In this document: positions 15,533 to 24,300 of the stretch, in pieces
Position numbering within the stretch: the stretch's first letter is position 1
How the letters are laid out: each line of letters starts with the position of its first letter
DNA from: Bacteroidales bacterium
GTDB lineage: Bacteria; Bacteroidota; Bacteroidia; Bacteroidales; WCHB1-69
Direction of reading: 5' to 3'
NCBI GenBank assembly: GCA_012518765.1
Contig: JAAYRN010000196.1
Location: 1 to 24,486 of the forward strand
Length of the DNA: 24,486 nucleotides
Made by a program: the position numbers and the translations under genes
Notes under the pieces: generated by a model
The model's input: the letters and a program-made list of their open reading frames with translations, nothing else
Database searches by the model: none
Told to the model about the DNA's origin: nothing

Positions 15533-18500
15533 TCACTCTTTTACAAAACGCTTTACCTTTACTCCCTGATGGGTTTGAATGTGTAGAAAATAAAACCCTT
15601 TACTTAAATCACTGATATTAAGTGTGGTTTTAGTGTCGTTTATATTGAGATGTTTTATTTGTTTTCCTAAAAGGTTATAAATGTAAACTTCTTTGATTGC
15701 AACTTGCCCGTTGTCAAGTGTAAGTTCATGGCAAGCAGGATTAGGAATAAGTTGTAAATCTTGGTGTTGCACCAAGTCTTCTTCTTGTATTGAGAGTTTA
15801 TTTTTATAGGACTCATCATTTTTCGAGGAGTCATTTGGATTTGAATTGGTGTTGTCTGGATTTCCTTGATAAGTAACATAAAGACATAAATCTATCAAAT
15901 GAGGAGGCTCTATAACAGCCTCTTGATAATGACCAAAATAAGTGGTTAGTATGGATTTTGCTTTGAAAGCAAGTCTGTTTACACCCGATTCAGCAAGATT
16001 TTCAAGAATAGATATTTCTGAAGGATAATCCTGTAAATCGCTCCATACCAATAAGTTATCATTTAAAAACATTTTAATAGTAAAGAAATCTATATAGTTT
16101 TGACGCTCCATATCATCAAATACAGCATGCTGTGTTGGAATAGTATGTAAGATATTAAAACATTCTCCATAGTTTCCTATTTCGGAGTAATACTCTGCCC
16201 GCAAATAATCGGCTTCGGGTGTATGAGTTTTCTCTAACCATTCCAAATATAAATCACTATCAAATAGTTCTTCGTCCTGAATACAATAAAAAGCAGTAGA
16301 AATTATAGCGGACAACTGAGATTCTAAACGACATATTTCATGAAAAAGCGATACTTGGTGTTCCAATGCCCACGGAATAGGGACTGTATGAAAGTAAGTA
16401 TCCCAATCAATAGGTCCATTAGCATATCCATGTGAAATATAAAAGTTTTTTACACCAGCAAGTTCATTGCTTAGCATTTGATACTCATTTTCTAAAACAT
16501 GCCTCCAATTCACAGGTTTATCAACAATGACAATCATAGGATCTACTCTTCCTATTTGCCCACATGAATGATGATTAGTCTCCTTTGTTTCAATATTACC
16601 TACGATTTGATAAGGTTGATGCCGATGTAAGTGGTTGTGATAAAAATAGTAAAGAGGAAAATTAACTGACGATAAGCTAACTCCGTTTTCTGTAAACATA
16701 TTTCCACACGCATCGTTTTCTTCTCCTTGTACAAAGCGAATGCTTCCTTGCTCTGTATTAAAATCGGAAACAACAATATCGTTATTGTTGTTATCAAACA
16801 AATTACAATGGTATTGCAAACCTGTTAAATGAAACTGTAAAGTAGCAATATCGTATTCTATACCTGAATTTCTACCATAAGCCACAGTAGCCATGCGCAA
16901 AGTGGAAAACTCATTGTTTTTGACAATATTATTATAAGACCCTGACTGATTAATTATCAACCCATAATTACAATTGTGTTCACCTTGAAAGAGATTGTCT
17001 CGGATGTGAAAATCAGAACAGTTTGTAAGAGAAATACCTACGGTAGGTCCAAAATAAGACGCATAAGGGATATAAAAATTATTACCGCCTATGTACATAG
17101 CTTCACTTCCCTCGACTACAACTGCCATGTTGTTGTTATCAAAATCGGTATAATGTATATTGGTAGGTTTTCCGTCTTGAATGCAAATACCTACATCAAA
17201 ATTAGTTATGTTACTCCTTGCCAAAGGAAGTAAATAACCATGGTTTAAAGAAAAACTACCTGCAAGAGACGACCGTATGGCTGTACCTTTGTTTTCAACA
17301 CTTAAAAAATTACAACTCTGAAATCTTACATCCTCAACACCAACTAAATTAACATGTTCCGAAAACTCGTTTAAATCAAAGAATGCCTGATGGTTTATTG
17401 TAAAAGTACAGTGGGAAAAATAGCTGGCATTTTTTGTTACAAACATCGCTCCAACAGGTTTACGCCTATGGTAAGGGGCAAACTTTACGGCTTGTAAATT
17501 ATTAATAAACGATGCGTTGTTTGCTTTTACAATACCACCCCCTTTGTATGTATAGACTCCCCTTCCTCTATTATAAGTTACGCCCACATTTATAGCACAA
17601 ACCGCATTTTCAATTATAGCTCCGTTTTTAAGTTCCACCACCCCCTGATTACCTTCGGATTGTAAAATATCATTGGGGTTACCTTCTACAAAAACACCTT
17701 GCCATAACTCCCCATCACAAATATTAGTTAAAATGCCACCATCAACGATAAGCTTTCCGCCGGGTTTTATGATAAATTTTGCATTAGGGGCACATCTTAT
17801 AAATAAATCTGCGATATTCGATGGTTTTTGAATAGTTAAGGTTATACCATTTTCTATAATCACATTTCCTACAATATATTTTTCAGTGTCCCAAGTCTGA
17901 GAATAACTAATGCTCCCAGGAGTTTCTCCATCGTAACACATTGCTTTTAAAACAGCTTTGTACGCATTAACACGACCTGTCCCGATTTTACCTGGAAACA
18001 AATGAGCATCACCGATAGGATCTGTTGTTGTTTTAATAATATTTTCAATTTCAGCCGGGGTAAGGTTGTTATTTATTGAACGTATTAATGCTACAACACC
18101 AGCTACTTGCGGAGATGCGAAAGATGTCCCGCTATCTGTGCCATAAGTATTACCGGGTATGCACACAGCCACATTTTTCGATAAAGCACAGACATCAACC
18201 CATTGATTTTCTGCATGATTTGTGCCAGAGTGGAGGTTGGTAGCCCAAACTCCGCTGACATTTATTACTCCCGGAATATTTGCATAAGCAGAATGACTTG
18301 TAGAAGTTGTAGTATTTCCCGCAGCTACAACTAAAACAACACCATTATCTGTCATTTCTTGAACTGCCAAAATGTTTGGGTATGAACCTATTCCTGTCCA
18401 ACTTACATTTATAATTTTAATTCCATCTTGATACGCTTGCCAAATATTATTCCATAAGGTACCCCCATCTGCGTGATAACCTTTTACTCTGGTATTATAG

Positions 18501-19132
18501 CCTATTCCGGCAATACCTTTACTATTGTTAGTTCCTGTGGCTACACAACTTGAAACCGAAGTTCCGTGATTTTGAAAATAAGTTTGAGAGCCAACAGCAC
18601 CTACAAATGTATTTATTAAATCTTCGTGAGTCGTATCAAACTCTGTATCAATAACACCTACAATGATATTTGGATCTCCTGTGGTTATAGTCCAAGCACA
18701 TTGAGCATTAAGTAAATTTAGCGCATCATTATTTATTAGATTATTTGCAATCCAAGTATCATTAATGGGTACAGGATTGTCACATGCCAATTCATAATAA
18801 TCACTACGATAAATTGCATCAAATGCTTTGCTATTTTTCAATAAACTATCAAAAGAATCAATACTTTTACTTTTGATAAAACTATCAGGTAGATGAATTT
18901 CGTAATAATTTCGTAATTCTGCATTCTTGGCTCCGGGGAATGATTGACGATAGCTTTTTACTTCAAATTCTTTAAAAATGAGATTTAATTTTTCATCGTT
19001 TGACATACCCTTTTCCTGTTGATTTGGCGTCGCTTTTTCATTTGAAAGCGAAACATAGTAATAATGTTGTGAAAATAAATTTAGAGACATTAATACTAAG
19101 ATGATAACTATTGGTAATTTTATTCTTTTCAT
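15533..19132 (-). CDS. Secreted subtilisin-like (S8) protease with beta-helix region and T9SS type A tail
   Basis: A 1199-residue exported multidomain protein. Residues 1-22 are a signal peptide. Residues 23-120 are a propeptide-like segment. Residues ~140-395 form an S8 peptidase domain with the complete catalytic set: Asp162 (VGVIDTEFD), His189 (NHGTSVSS), oxyanion Asn273 (VAAGN) and Ser337 (GTSFASPQVAG). Residues ~420-850 look like a right-handed parallel beta-helix, a series of short strands with Asn/Gly turns (IENAVCAINVG, SNITNFDVGICIQD, YNNIVKNNEF). Residues ~880-1110 are more helical and Trp/Tyr-rich, of unknown role. Residues ~1125-1199 are a type A tail (LIPNPACHELTL, IYNLLGKQIK, LSKGFYFLHIQ). 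Its ATG overlaps the stop of the preceding lipoprotein gene (ATGA). It is likely a surface or extracellular protease; the beta-helix may bind polysaccharide (inference). Confidence 0.88.
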   Translation of the reverse strand: MKRIKLPIVIILVLMSLNLFSQHYYYVSLSNEKATPNQQEKGMSNDEKLNLIFKEFEVKSYRQSFPGAKNAELRNYYEIHLPDSFIKSKSIDSFDSLLKNSKAFDAIYRSDYYELACDNPVPINDTWIANNLINNDALNLLNAQCAWTITTGDPNIIVGVIDTEFDTTHEDLINTFVGAVGSQTYFQNHGTSVSSCVATGTNNSKGIAGIGYNTRVKGYHADGGTLWNNIWQAYQDGIKIINVSWTGIGSYPNILAVQEMTDNGVVLVVAAGNTTTSTSHSAYANIPGVINVSGVWATNLHSGTNHAENQWVDVCALSKNVAVCIPGNTYGTDSGTSFASPQVAGVVALIRSINNNLTPAEIENIIKTTTDPIGDAHLFPGKIGTGRVNAYKAVLKAMCYDGETPGSISYSQTWDTEKYIVGNVIIENGITLTIQKPSNIADLFIRCAPNAKFIIKPGGKLIVDGGILTNICDGELWQGVFVEGNPNDILQSEGNQGVVELKNGAIIENAVCAINVGVTYNRGRGVYTYKGGGIVKANNASFINNLQAVKFAPYHRRKPVGAMFVTKNASYFSHCTFTINHQAFFDLNEFSEHVNLVGVEDVRFQSCNFLSVENKGTAIRSSLAGSFSLNHGYLLPLARSNITNFDVGICIQDGKPTNIHYTDFDNNNMAVVVEGSEAMYIGGNNFYIPYASYFGPTVGISLTNCSDFHIRDNLFQGEHNCNYGLIINQSGSYNNIVKNNEFSTLRMATVAYGRNSGIEYDIATLQFHLTGLQYHCNLFDNNNNDIVVSDFNTEQGSIRFVQGEENDACGNMFTENGVSLSSVNFPLYYFYHNHLHRHQPYQIVGNIETKETNHHSCGQIGRVDPMIVIVDKPVNWRHVLENEYQMLSNELAGVKNFYISHGYANGPIDWDTYFHTVPIPWALEHQVSLFHEICRLESQLSAIISTAFYCIQDEELFDSDLYLEWLEKTHTPEADYLRAEYYSEIGNYGECFNILHTIPTQHAVFDDMERQNYIDFFTIKMFLNDNLLVWSDLQDYPSEISILENLAESGVNRLAFKAKSILTTYFGHYQEAVIEPPHLIDLCLYVTYQGNPDNTNSNPNDSSKNDESYKNKLSIQEEDLVQHQDLQLIPNPACHELTLDNGQVAIKEVYIYNLLGKQIKHLNINDTKTTLNISDLSKGFYFLHIQTHQGVKVKRFVKE

Positions 19133-19605
19133 GATTCTACTGATTTAAAAAGTAAATAATTTGATTTATTAAAATAAAGTCGTAACATGTTTTCTGATAA
19201 AGAAAAAGATTGTACATTCTCTAATGATTCTATATATATATACCCATCAAGAGACACTTCATCTAATTGAATTAAAGGATACATTAATACACTCATATCA
19301 TTTGTAGTATAATTAATATGATATCTTCCATTCAAATATCTATTGCTAGAATATCCGGAAAAAATAGTATCATTATCAAATGTTAACACATAACATGTTG
19401 CACAGTTATGTGGTTCAAATTCTTTGATTAATGTCTCTGTATCAAAAACACCTACTAACTTCCATTGAGTATTCATTAAAGGATTGTCATCCTTTTCTTT
19501 TTCACATGCTGCCGCTACAAGAAATACAGCAAGTAAGAAGCAGATTACCGTACTGTGTGTTTTTATTTGAGAAACGTTTTTTTGTTTAAATTTTTGTGTC
19601 TTCAT
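19129..19605 (-). CDS. Small lipoprotein, translationally coupled to the subtilisin gene
   Basis: A 158-residue predicted lipoprotein. A hydrophobic signal (residues ~19-33) ends in the lipobox VAAAC with Cys34 as the lipidation site, followed by charged EKEKDD. The mature part has the pattern MNTQWKLVGVFD, then CYVLTFDNDTIFSGYSSN and a GRYHI strand. This looks like the small beta-barrel lipoproteins (META/HslJ-like or lipocalin-like) seen in Bacteroidales, but I cannot name the family firmly. Its stop overlaps the protease ATG by 4 bp (ATGA at 19132-19129), so the two products are coupled in translation. An inhibitor or chaperone for the protease is possible but unproven. The signal's N-terminal region is unusually long (18 residues), so a later start is possible. 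Confidence 0.75.
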   Translation of the reverse strand: MKTQKFKQKNVSQIKTHSTVICFLLAVFLVAAACEKEKDDNPLMNTQWKLVGVFDTETLIKEFEPHNCATCYVLTFDNDTIFSGYSSNRYLNGRYHINYTTNDMSVLMYPLIQLDEVSLDGYIYIESLENVQSFSLSENMLRLYFNKSNYLLFKSVES

Positions 19606-19633
19606 ATCGATATTTTTTAAAATTAATGACTCG

Positions 19634-19650
19634 TAAGCCCTGCAGGCTTA
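19634..19650 (-). repeat. Hairpin in the lipoprotein 5' leader
   Basis: TAAGCC (19634-19639) and GGCTTA (19645-19650) pair perfectly across the 5-base loop CTGCA, 29 bp upstream of the lipoprotein ATG. It lies in the presumed 5' leader and could influence message stability or translation. Confidence 0.4.
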
Positions 19651-19734
19651 TTTCTTTGTGTTGCTTTCATACTTATTAGATTTTAAAGTTTAACACTAAT
19701 GTAATTTTTTCTTTTTATATAAAAATAATTTTTA

Positions 19735-19742
19735 CAAAAGTA
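19735..19742 (-). promoter_or_regulatory. -7 promoter box for the lipoprotein-subtilisin operon
   Basis: On the minus strand this reads TACTTTTG, a match to TAnnTTTG, 130 bp before the lipoprotein ATG. No clear TTTG -33 box is seen upstream, so confidence is moderate. Confidence 0.45.
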
Positions 19743-19867
19743 TACATTTATTTTAATATAAACTGATGTTATTTTACATTTATTGAAAAATACTTTTCTA
19801 AAGACTATATATAGCTAAAAAATCAACACTTTTGTTGTTTTATTTTAACTAAACATAGGAGAAAACA

Positions 19868-19993
19868 TCAGGATAAAGTGTAATTTTTCTGTATTTTTGT
19901 TGTTTTTTTCTTCGTTTTTTTGGCACCACAGTCTTTACATTTGAAACGTTGCTTCCCATTTCGAATACCCCATTTTATAACGTTTAACCCAAA
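19868..19993 (-). pseudogene. Transposase zinc-ribbon relic
   Basis: A stop-to-stop frame of about 41 residues reads VIKWGIRNGKQRFKCKDCG, then Lys-rich sequence and a stop at 19868-19870. This is the typical N-terminal zinc-ribbon pattern of IS1/IS1595-like transposases (second CxxC present). The first CxxC pair and the whole catalytic part are missing. The N-terminal edge runs into the left arm of the inverted repeat at 19986. It is a dead fragment marking a past insertion. Confidence 0.6.
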
Positions 19994-20191
19994 TTACGCA
20001 TTTTAGTTTTAAATTCAGATATAATTTATTGATAACAAAAACTTTACAATGATTTTTGAATGAAAAATCTCTAACGCTACGCATTAGAAAAAATCAACTT
20101 TATTTGCTATATATCAATAATTTATAACTGTATTTTTCTGTCTTGTAATATAGATTTAACTCAAAAAAAATCCTATTGCGTAATCTGGGTT
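19986..20191. mobile_element. 206-bp inverted-repeat element (MITE-like)
   Basis: AACCCAAATTACGCA (19986-20000) and TGCGTAATCTGGGTT (20177-20191) are inverted copies, 14 of 15 matching. The interior has no coding frame and is AT-rich, with an imperfect palindrome TCTAACGC/GCATTAGA at about 20070-20088. The transposase relic abuts the left arm. Non-autonomous element ends or the remains of an insertion sequence are the likely explanations. I could not see clear target-site duplications. Confidence 0.5.
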
Positions 20192-20205
20192 TAATTTATA
20201 ACAAA

Positions 20206-20260
20206 AAAGGCAAATCATAACTCAAATGAATAACATTCAAATGAATTATGATTTGCCTTT
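20206..20260 (-). terminator. Strong terminator of the decarboxylase operon
   Basis: AAAGGCAAATCATAA (20206-20220) and TTATGATTTGCCTTT (20246-20260) form a perfect 15-bp stem. On the minus strand it is followed by a T-run (TTTTTTGTT), 24 bp past the OadG-like stop. The 25-base loop contains a direct repeat of TCAAATGAAT (20222-20231 and 20237-20246). It separates the operon from the mobile-element debris. Confidence 0.85.
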
Positions 20261-20283
20261 CGTAATAAAAATATCAGTTTCTA

Positions 20284-20427
20284 TTATTTCTTTTTTTCTT
20301 CTTCTTTGTATGGGAAGATTTTATCTATACCAACAATCACAAAGAAAAAAACGATCATAAAAAGAAATACAGTTACGATTCCTATTCCAGAAATCTGTAA
20401 TGCTTTGTTTAAAACATCTATATCCAT
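20284..20427 (-). CDS. OadG-like gamma subunit of the sodium-pump decarboxylase (47 aa)
   Basis: A very small gene of 47 residues: MDIDVLNKALQISGIGIVTV, then a hydrophobic segment rich in Phe/Val/Ile, then VGIDKIFPYKEEEKKK. A short N-terminal part, one membrane helix and a charged C-terminal end fit the gamma (OadG) subunit, which helps assemble Na+-translocating decarboxylases. Usual OadG proteins are longer (~80 or more residues) and often have a Pro/His-rich tail that binds metal, which is missing here. It starts 20 bp after the oadB stop and ends just before the terminator. The position beside oadB supports the call. Confidence 0.7.
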   Translation of the reverse strand: MDIDVLNKALQISGIGIVTVFLFMIVFFFVIVGIDKIFPYKEEEKKK

Positions 20428-20447
20428 AATATTAAATTTTTTAAGGG

Positions 20448-21599
20448 TTAACCAAATAATGGCACTAACATTAATAATAAACCTCCAACAATTACAGAAC
20501 CAATTTGTCCTCCAACGTTAGTACTAATTGCTGGCATTAATAAATAATTAGTTGGGTCTTCTTTTAGTCCCATTCCGTGAATTACACGTGCTGACATAGG
20601 GAATGCTGAAATTCCACAAGCTCCAACCATTGGGTTAATTTTATTTCCAGGCTTCAAAAACTTATTCATAAGTTTAGCAAACAACACACCACCAGCGGTA
20701 TCAAATACGAATGCAAAAATACCAAGTCCAAGAATCATTAATGTATCTAATTGAACAAATCGTTCTGCGGTCATTGTACTTGCAATTGTAATACCAAGTA
20801 AAATAGTTACTAAGTTTCCTAATTCTTTTTGAGCAGTTTGAGATAATGAATTTAATACTCCACACTCACGGATTAAATTACCAAACATCAAAAATCCAAT
20901 TAATGCTAAAGATGAAGGAGCAATTAATCCTGCCATTACAGTAATTATAATAGGGAATAGGACAAGAGTAGTGCGTGATACTTTCTTATTTGCATCAGTT
21001 TTCATTCTAATTTTTCTCTCGCTTTTTGTAGTTAGTAATCTAATTACTGGAGGTTGAATAATTGGAACAAGAGCCATATAAGAATAGGCTGCAACAGAAA
21101 TTGCGGGCAGCAAATCTTTAGCAAATTGATTTGCAACAATAATAGACGTTGGACCATCAGCCGCTCCAATAATTCCTATTGAGGCTGCTTCTTTCAAACT
21201 AAATCCGAAGAAGGTTGCTAATACCATTGTAATAAAAATCCCAAATTGTGCCGCTGCACCAAATAGCAATAAGCTTGGGCGTTGGAATAATGGGGAAAAG
21301 TCTATCATTGCTCCAATAGCAATAAAAATTAGCAGAGGAAATAACTCTGTTGCAATACCAGCATTAAATAAAACATCCAATGCTCCAACTACTGTTTCTC
21401 CTCCTTGAACCTGTGTAAGTACTGCTGAGAAAGGAAAGTTTACAAGTATAGCTCCAAATCCCATAGGTAATAGTAAGGTTGGCTCGTATTGCTTTTTTAT
21501 AGCTAAATAAATTAGTATACATCCAACAGCAATCATTACCAAATGTTTCCATGTCATTCCTGCAATAGCAGGCATTATTTCTTGAAAAGTAAATTCCAT
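20448..21599 (-). CDS. oadB: Sodium ion-translocating decarboxylase beta subunit
   Basis: The beta subunit (383 residues) is the membrane carboxybiotin decarboxylase and Na+ channel of oxaloacetate/methylmalonyl-CoA decarboxylases. It has many transmembrane helices. The conserved GAADGPT holds Asp148, equivalent to the essential Na+-binding Asp203 of the Klebsiella enzyme. GNLIRECGV, TAGGVLFAKLMN and NVGGQIGSVIVGG in the second half are also family signatures. It starts 24 bp after the TerC gene. With the carboxyltransferase subunit and epimerase upstream, it most likely works in methylmalonyl-CoA decarboxylation (succinate to propionate), coupling it to Na+ export. Confidence 0.94.
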   Translation of the reverse strand: MEFTFQEIMPAIAGMTWKHLVMIAVGCILIYLAIKKQYEPTLLLPMGFGAILVNFPFSAVLTQVQGGETVVGALDVLFNAGIATELFPLLIFIAIGAMIDFSPLFQRPSLLLFGAAAQFGIFITMVLATFFGFSLKEAASIGIIGAADGPTSIIVANQFAKDLLPAISVAAYSYMALVPIIQPPVIRLLTTKSERKIRMKTDANKKVSRTTLVLFPIIITVMAGLIAPSSLALIGFLMFGNLIRECGVLNSLSQTAQKELGNLVTILLGITIASTMTAERFVQLDTLMILGLGIFAFVFDTAGGVLFAKLMNKFLKPGNKINPMVGACGISAFPMSARVIHGMGLKEDPTNYLLMPAISTNVGGQIGSVIVGGLLLMLVPLFG

Positions 21600-21623
21600 A
21601 TCTTAAATATTTTATTTTTTTGA

Positions 21624-22658
21624 TTAATTTTTTTCATTTAATTTTTCCTCAGCTACTTTTTCAGGAATAATTCTTGAAAGAATAATTGAGAATAATAATG
21701 TACCTATAATCACTGCCAAAGACACCCAAGAGTGGTCATGGAAGAAATGAGAAACTGGTTCCCACCAACCTAATATCATTTTTACACCAATAAATAATAA
21801 AATAATACATACTCCTTGTTTTAAGAAACGGAACATACCCATAATGCCTTTAAGAGCAAAGAATAGTGATACTAATCCCATAACAGCAAAAACATTAGAG
21901 CTAATTGCTAAGAAGTTTTCCTCACTCACTGTCAAAATACCTTTAGCTCCTTCATTAATTACTCCAATAATTGCAGGAATTGAGTCAATGGCGAATAATA
22001 TGTCTGTAGAACCAATAACTAATAAACAAAGAAAGATTACAGTTATATGTTTTTTGCCATTAATCTTTGTGAAAAATTTAGAAGAATGAGTATCAGGGTC
22101 AATAGGGAATAGCTTTGAAGCTCCTTTGTATAAAATATTTGATGATGGGTCAACATTATCTTCATCCTTAGAGAGTAGCATTTTGAATGCAGTATAAACA
22201 AGAATAGCTCCAAAAACGTAAATTATCCACTCAAATCTTTGAACTAATGACATTCCAACCAAAATAAACAAAATACGAAGAACAATTGAAATTAAAATCC
22301 CTAATTTTAAGAGCTTTGGTTGGTTTTCAGAACTAATCCCCATCATAGAGAAAATCATAATAAACACAAAGAGATTATCAACTGAAAGAGAATATTCGGT
22401 TAAATAACCCGCAATAAACTTTATCCCCATTACAGTTGATGTTTTAGCAACTGCAGGGTCTATTCCTTCATTTTGTGGGAAAAAGAAAAAGATAGCCATA
22501 CCAAAAAGCAAGGCTATAGCCACCCAGGTTCCTGCCCATTTTAATGCTTGTGAAACAGAGAGTTCACCTTTTCTATGATCGGTAACGTAAAAATCAATTG
22601 CAAAGACAATGAGAAAAATAGATATAAAAATTATCCAATATAAGGTCATTGCATTCAT
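21624..22658 (-). CDS. TerC/Alx family membrane protein
   Basis: A 344-residue inner-membrane protein of the TerC family, with about nine hydrophobic segments. The family's acidic membrane motifs are present: SLSVDNLFVF (Asp94) and GSTDILFAIDSIPAI (Asp219, Asp225). Members such as Alx and TerC are linked to manganese or other metal export, alkaline response and tellurite resistance. The length matches Alx (~320) better than short TerC. It is placed between the carboxyltransferase gene (34 bp upstream) and oadB (24 bp downstream), so it is within the operon; no yybP-ykoY-type riboswitch is visible in the short gap. Whether it serves the decarboxylase is unknown. Confidence 0.9.
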   Translation of the reverse strand: MNAMTLYWIIFISIFLIVFAIDFYVTDHRKGELSVSQALKWAGTWVAIALLFGMAIFFFFPQNEGIDPAVAKTSTVMGIKFIAGYLTEYSLSVDNLFVFIMIFSMMGISSENQPKLLKLGILISIVLRILFILVGMSLVQRFEWIIYVFGAILVYTAFKMLLSKDEDNVDPSSNILYKGASKLFPIDPDTHSSKFFTKINGKKHITVIFLCLLVIGSTDILFAIDSIPAIIGVINEGAKGILTVSEENFLAISSNVFAVMGLVSLFFALKGIMGMFRFLKQGVCIILLFIGVKMILGWWEPVSHFFHDHSWVSLAVIIGTLLFSIILSRIIPEKVAEEKLNEKN

Positions 22659-22692
22659 AAAGCAGTTTTTGTTTTACAAAAATCGGATTGCT

Positions 22693-24252
22693 CTATAAGG
22701 GCATGTTGTCGTGCTTCTTAGGAGGATTTTCCAATCGCTTAGTTTGTAATGACATCAAGGCTTTGATTACACGATAACGTGTGTTTCTGGGCTCTATAAC
22801 ATCATCTATATATCCATATCTTGCTGCTACATAAGGATTAGCAAACTGATCGCGGTATTCAGCTTCTTTTTCATTCAAGAATTCGTTTAATTTTTCAGGA
22901 TCTTCAATGGCTCTTAATTCCTTACTCATTAAAATTTCAATAGCACCTTTTCCTCCCATTACTGCAATTTCGGCGGTAGGCCATGCGTAGTTAATGTCTC
23001 CTCTAAGGTGTTTGGAACTCATTACGCAGTAAGCACCTCCGTAGTTTTTACGTAAAATAACAGTAACCTTAGGTACGGTAGCTTCTCCATAAGCGTATAA
23101 AATTTTAGCTCCATGTAAAATTAAGCCTCCGTATTCTTGTCCTGTTCCGGGTAAATATCCGGGAACATCTACTAAGGTAAGCAGGGGTATATTAAAAGCA
23201 TCGCAGAAACGAATGAAGCGTGCTCCTTTTCGTGAGGCATTAATATCTAACACTCCAGCTAAGTATGCAGGTTGATTGGCTACAACACCAACGGTCATGC
23301 CGCCCATGCGAGCAAATCCGGTTACTATATTCTTAGCATAGGAAGGAAGAACCTCTAAAAAGTCTTGATTATCAACGATAGATAATATTACATCCTTTAC
23401 GTTGTAAGGTTTATTGGGACTATCGGGTATGATAGAGTTTAGTTTATCTTCCAATCTTTCTATGGGGTCTGTACACTCTACTTTGGGTGGTGCTTCCATG
23501 TTGTTTGAAGGTAGGAATCCCAATAGATGTTTAATCATTTCTATTCCTTCAGCTTCGCTATCAGCTACAAACTGTGCTACTCCCGATTTAGTTGAATGTA
23601 CAGATGAACCGCCTAAATTTTCTGTAGTTACGTCTTCACCGGTAACTGTTTTTACTACTTTAGGTCCGGTAACAAACATATAGCTTGTGTTTTTTACCAT
23701 CATAATAAAGTCTGTGAGTGCGGGAGAATAAACGGCTCCACCGGCACAGGGACCAAAGATAGCAGAAATTTGAGGAACTACACCTGAGGCTAAAACATTT
23801 CGTTGAAATATATCAGCATATCCAGCCAAACTATTTACACCTTCTTGAATACGAGCACCGCCAGAGTCATTAAATCCGACTACAGGTGCACCCATTTTCA
23901 TGGCTTGGTCTAATACTTTACATATTTTGGCTGCATGTGTTTCGGATAAAGAGCCTCCGAAAGTGGTAAAATCTTGAGCATAGACATACACCAATCTACC
24001 GTTAACACTTCCGTAGCCTGTAACAACGCCATCTGCAAGATAAGTTTCTTTTTCTAAACCAAAATTCACACAGCGATGCGTTACAAACATATCAAATTCC
24101 TCAAAGCTACCCTCGTCTAAAAGAAGATTGATGCGTTCGCGGGCAGTCATTTTTCCTTGTTGATGTTGCCTTTCTATTCGCTTTTCTCCTCCTCCAAGTC
24201 TTGCTTTGGCTCTTAATTCTAATAGTTCATTTACTTTATCTTGCATTGACAT
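22693..24252 (-). CDS. mmdA: Methylmalonyl-CoA decarboxylase alpha / propionyl-CoA carboxylase beta subunit
   Basis: A 519-residue carboxyltransferase of the crotonase fold, which transfers CO2 between methylmalonyl-CoA and biotin. The N-terminal half has the acyl-CoA binding features MTARERINLLLDEGSFEE, GFNDSGGARIQEG (126-138) and the oxyanion loop GPCAGGAVY (167-175). The C-terminal half has VDVPGYLPGTGQEYGG and RKNYGGAYCVMSSKHL for biotin binding. It could start at Met1 or Met3 (MSMQDKV). The gene order (epimerase, this gene, then oadB/oadG) favours the Na+-pumping decarboxylase over a biosynthetic carboxylase. No biotin-carrier gene is seen beside it. Confidence 0.94.
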   Translation of the reverse strand: MSMQDKVNELLELRAKARLGGGEKRIERQHQQGKMTARERINLLLDEGSFEEFDMFVTHRCVNFGLEKETYLADGVVTGYGSVNGRLVYVYAQDFTTFGGSLSETHAAKICKVLDQAMKMGAPVVGFNDSGGARIQEGVNSLAGYADIFQRNVLASGVVPQISAIFGPCAGGAVYSPALTDFIMMVKNTSYMFVTGPKVVKTVTGEDVTTENLGGSSVHSTKSGVAQFVADSEAEGIEMIKHLLGFLPSNNMEAPPKVECTDPIERLEDKLNSIIPDSPNKPYNVKDVILSIVDNQDFLEVLPSYAKNIVTGFARMGGMTVGVVANQPAYLAGVLDINASRKGARFIRFCDAFNIPLLTLVDVPGYLPGTGQEYGGLILHGAKILYAYGEATVPKVTVILRKNYGGAYCVMSSKHLRGDINYAWPTAEIAVMGGKGAIEILMSKELRAIEDPEKLNEFLNEKEAEYRDQFANPYVAARYGYIDDVIEPRNTRYRVIKALMSLQTKRLENPPKKHDNMPL

Positions 24253-24300
24253 ATCCTAAAAATTTTATATGTTTAAAATATTCTTTTTTAATTTAATTAT

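Noticed and set aside
19824..19837. CAAC/GTTG hairpin as a terminator
   Set aside because: The stem is only four pairs and no T-run follows in a convincing way.
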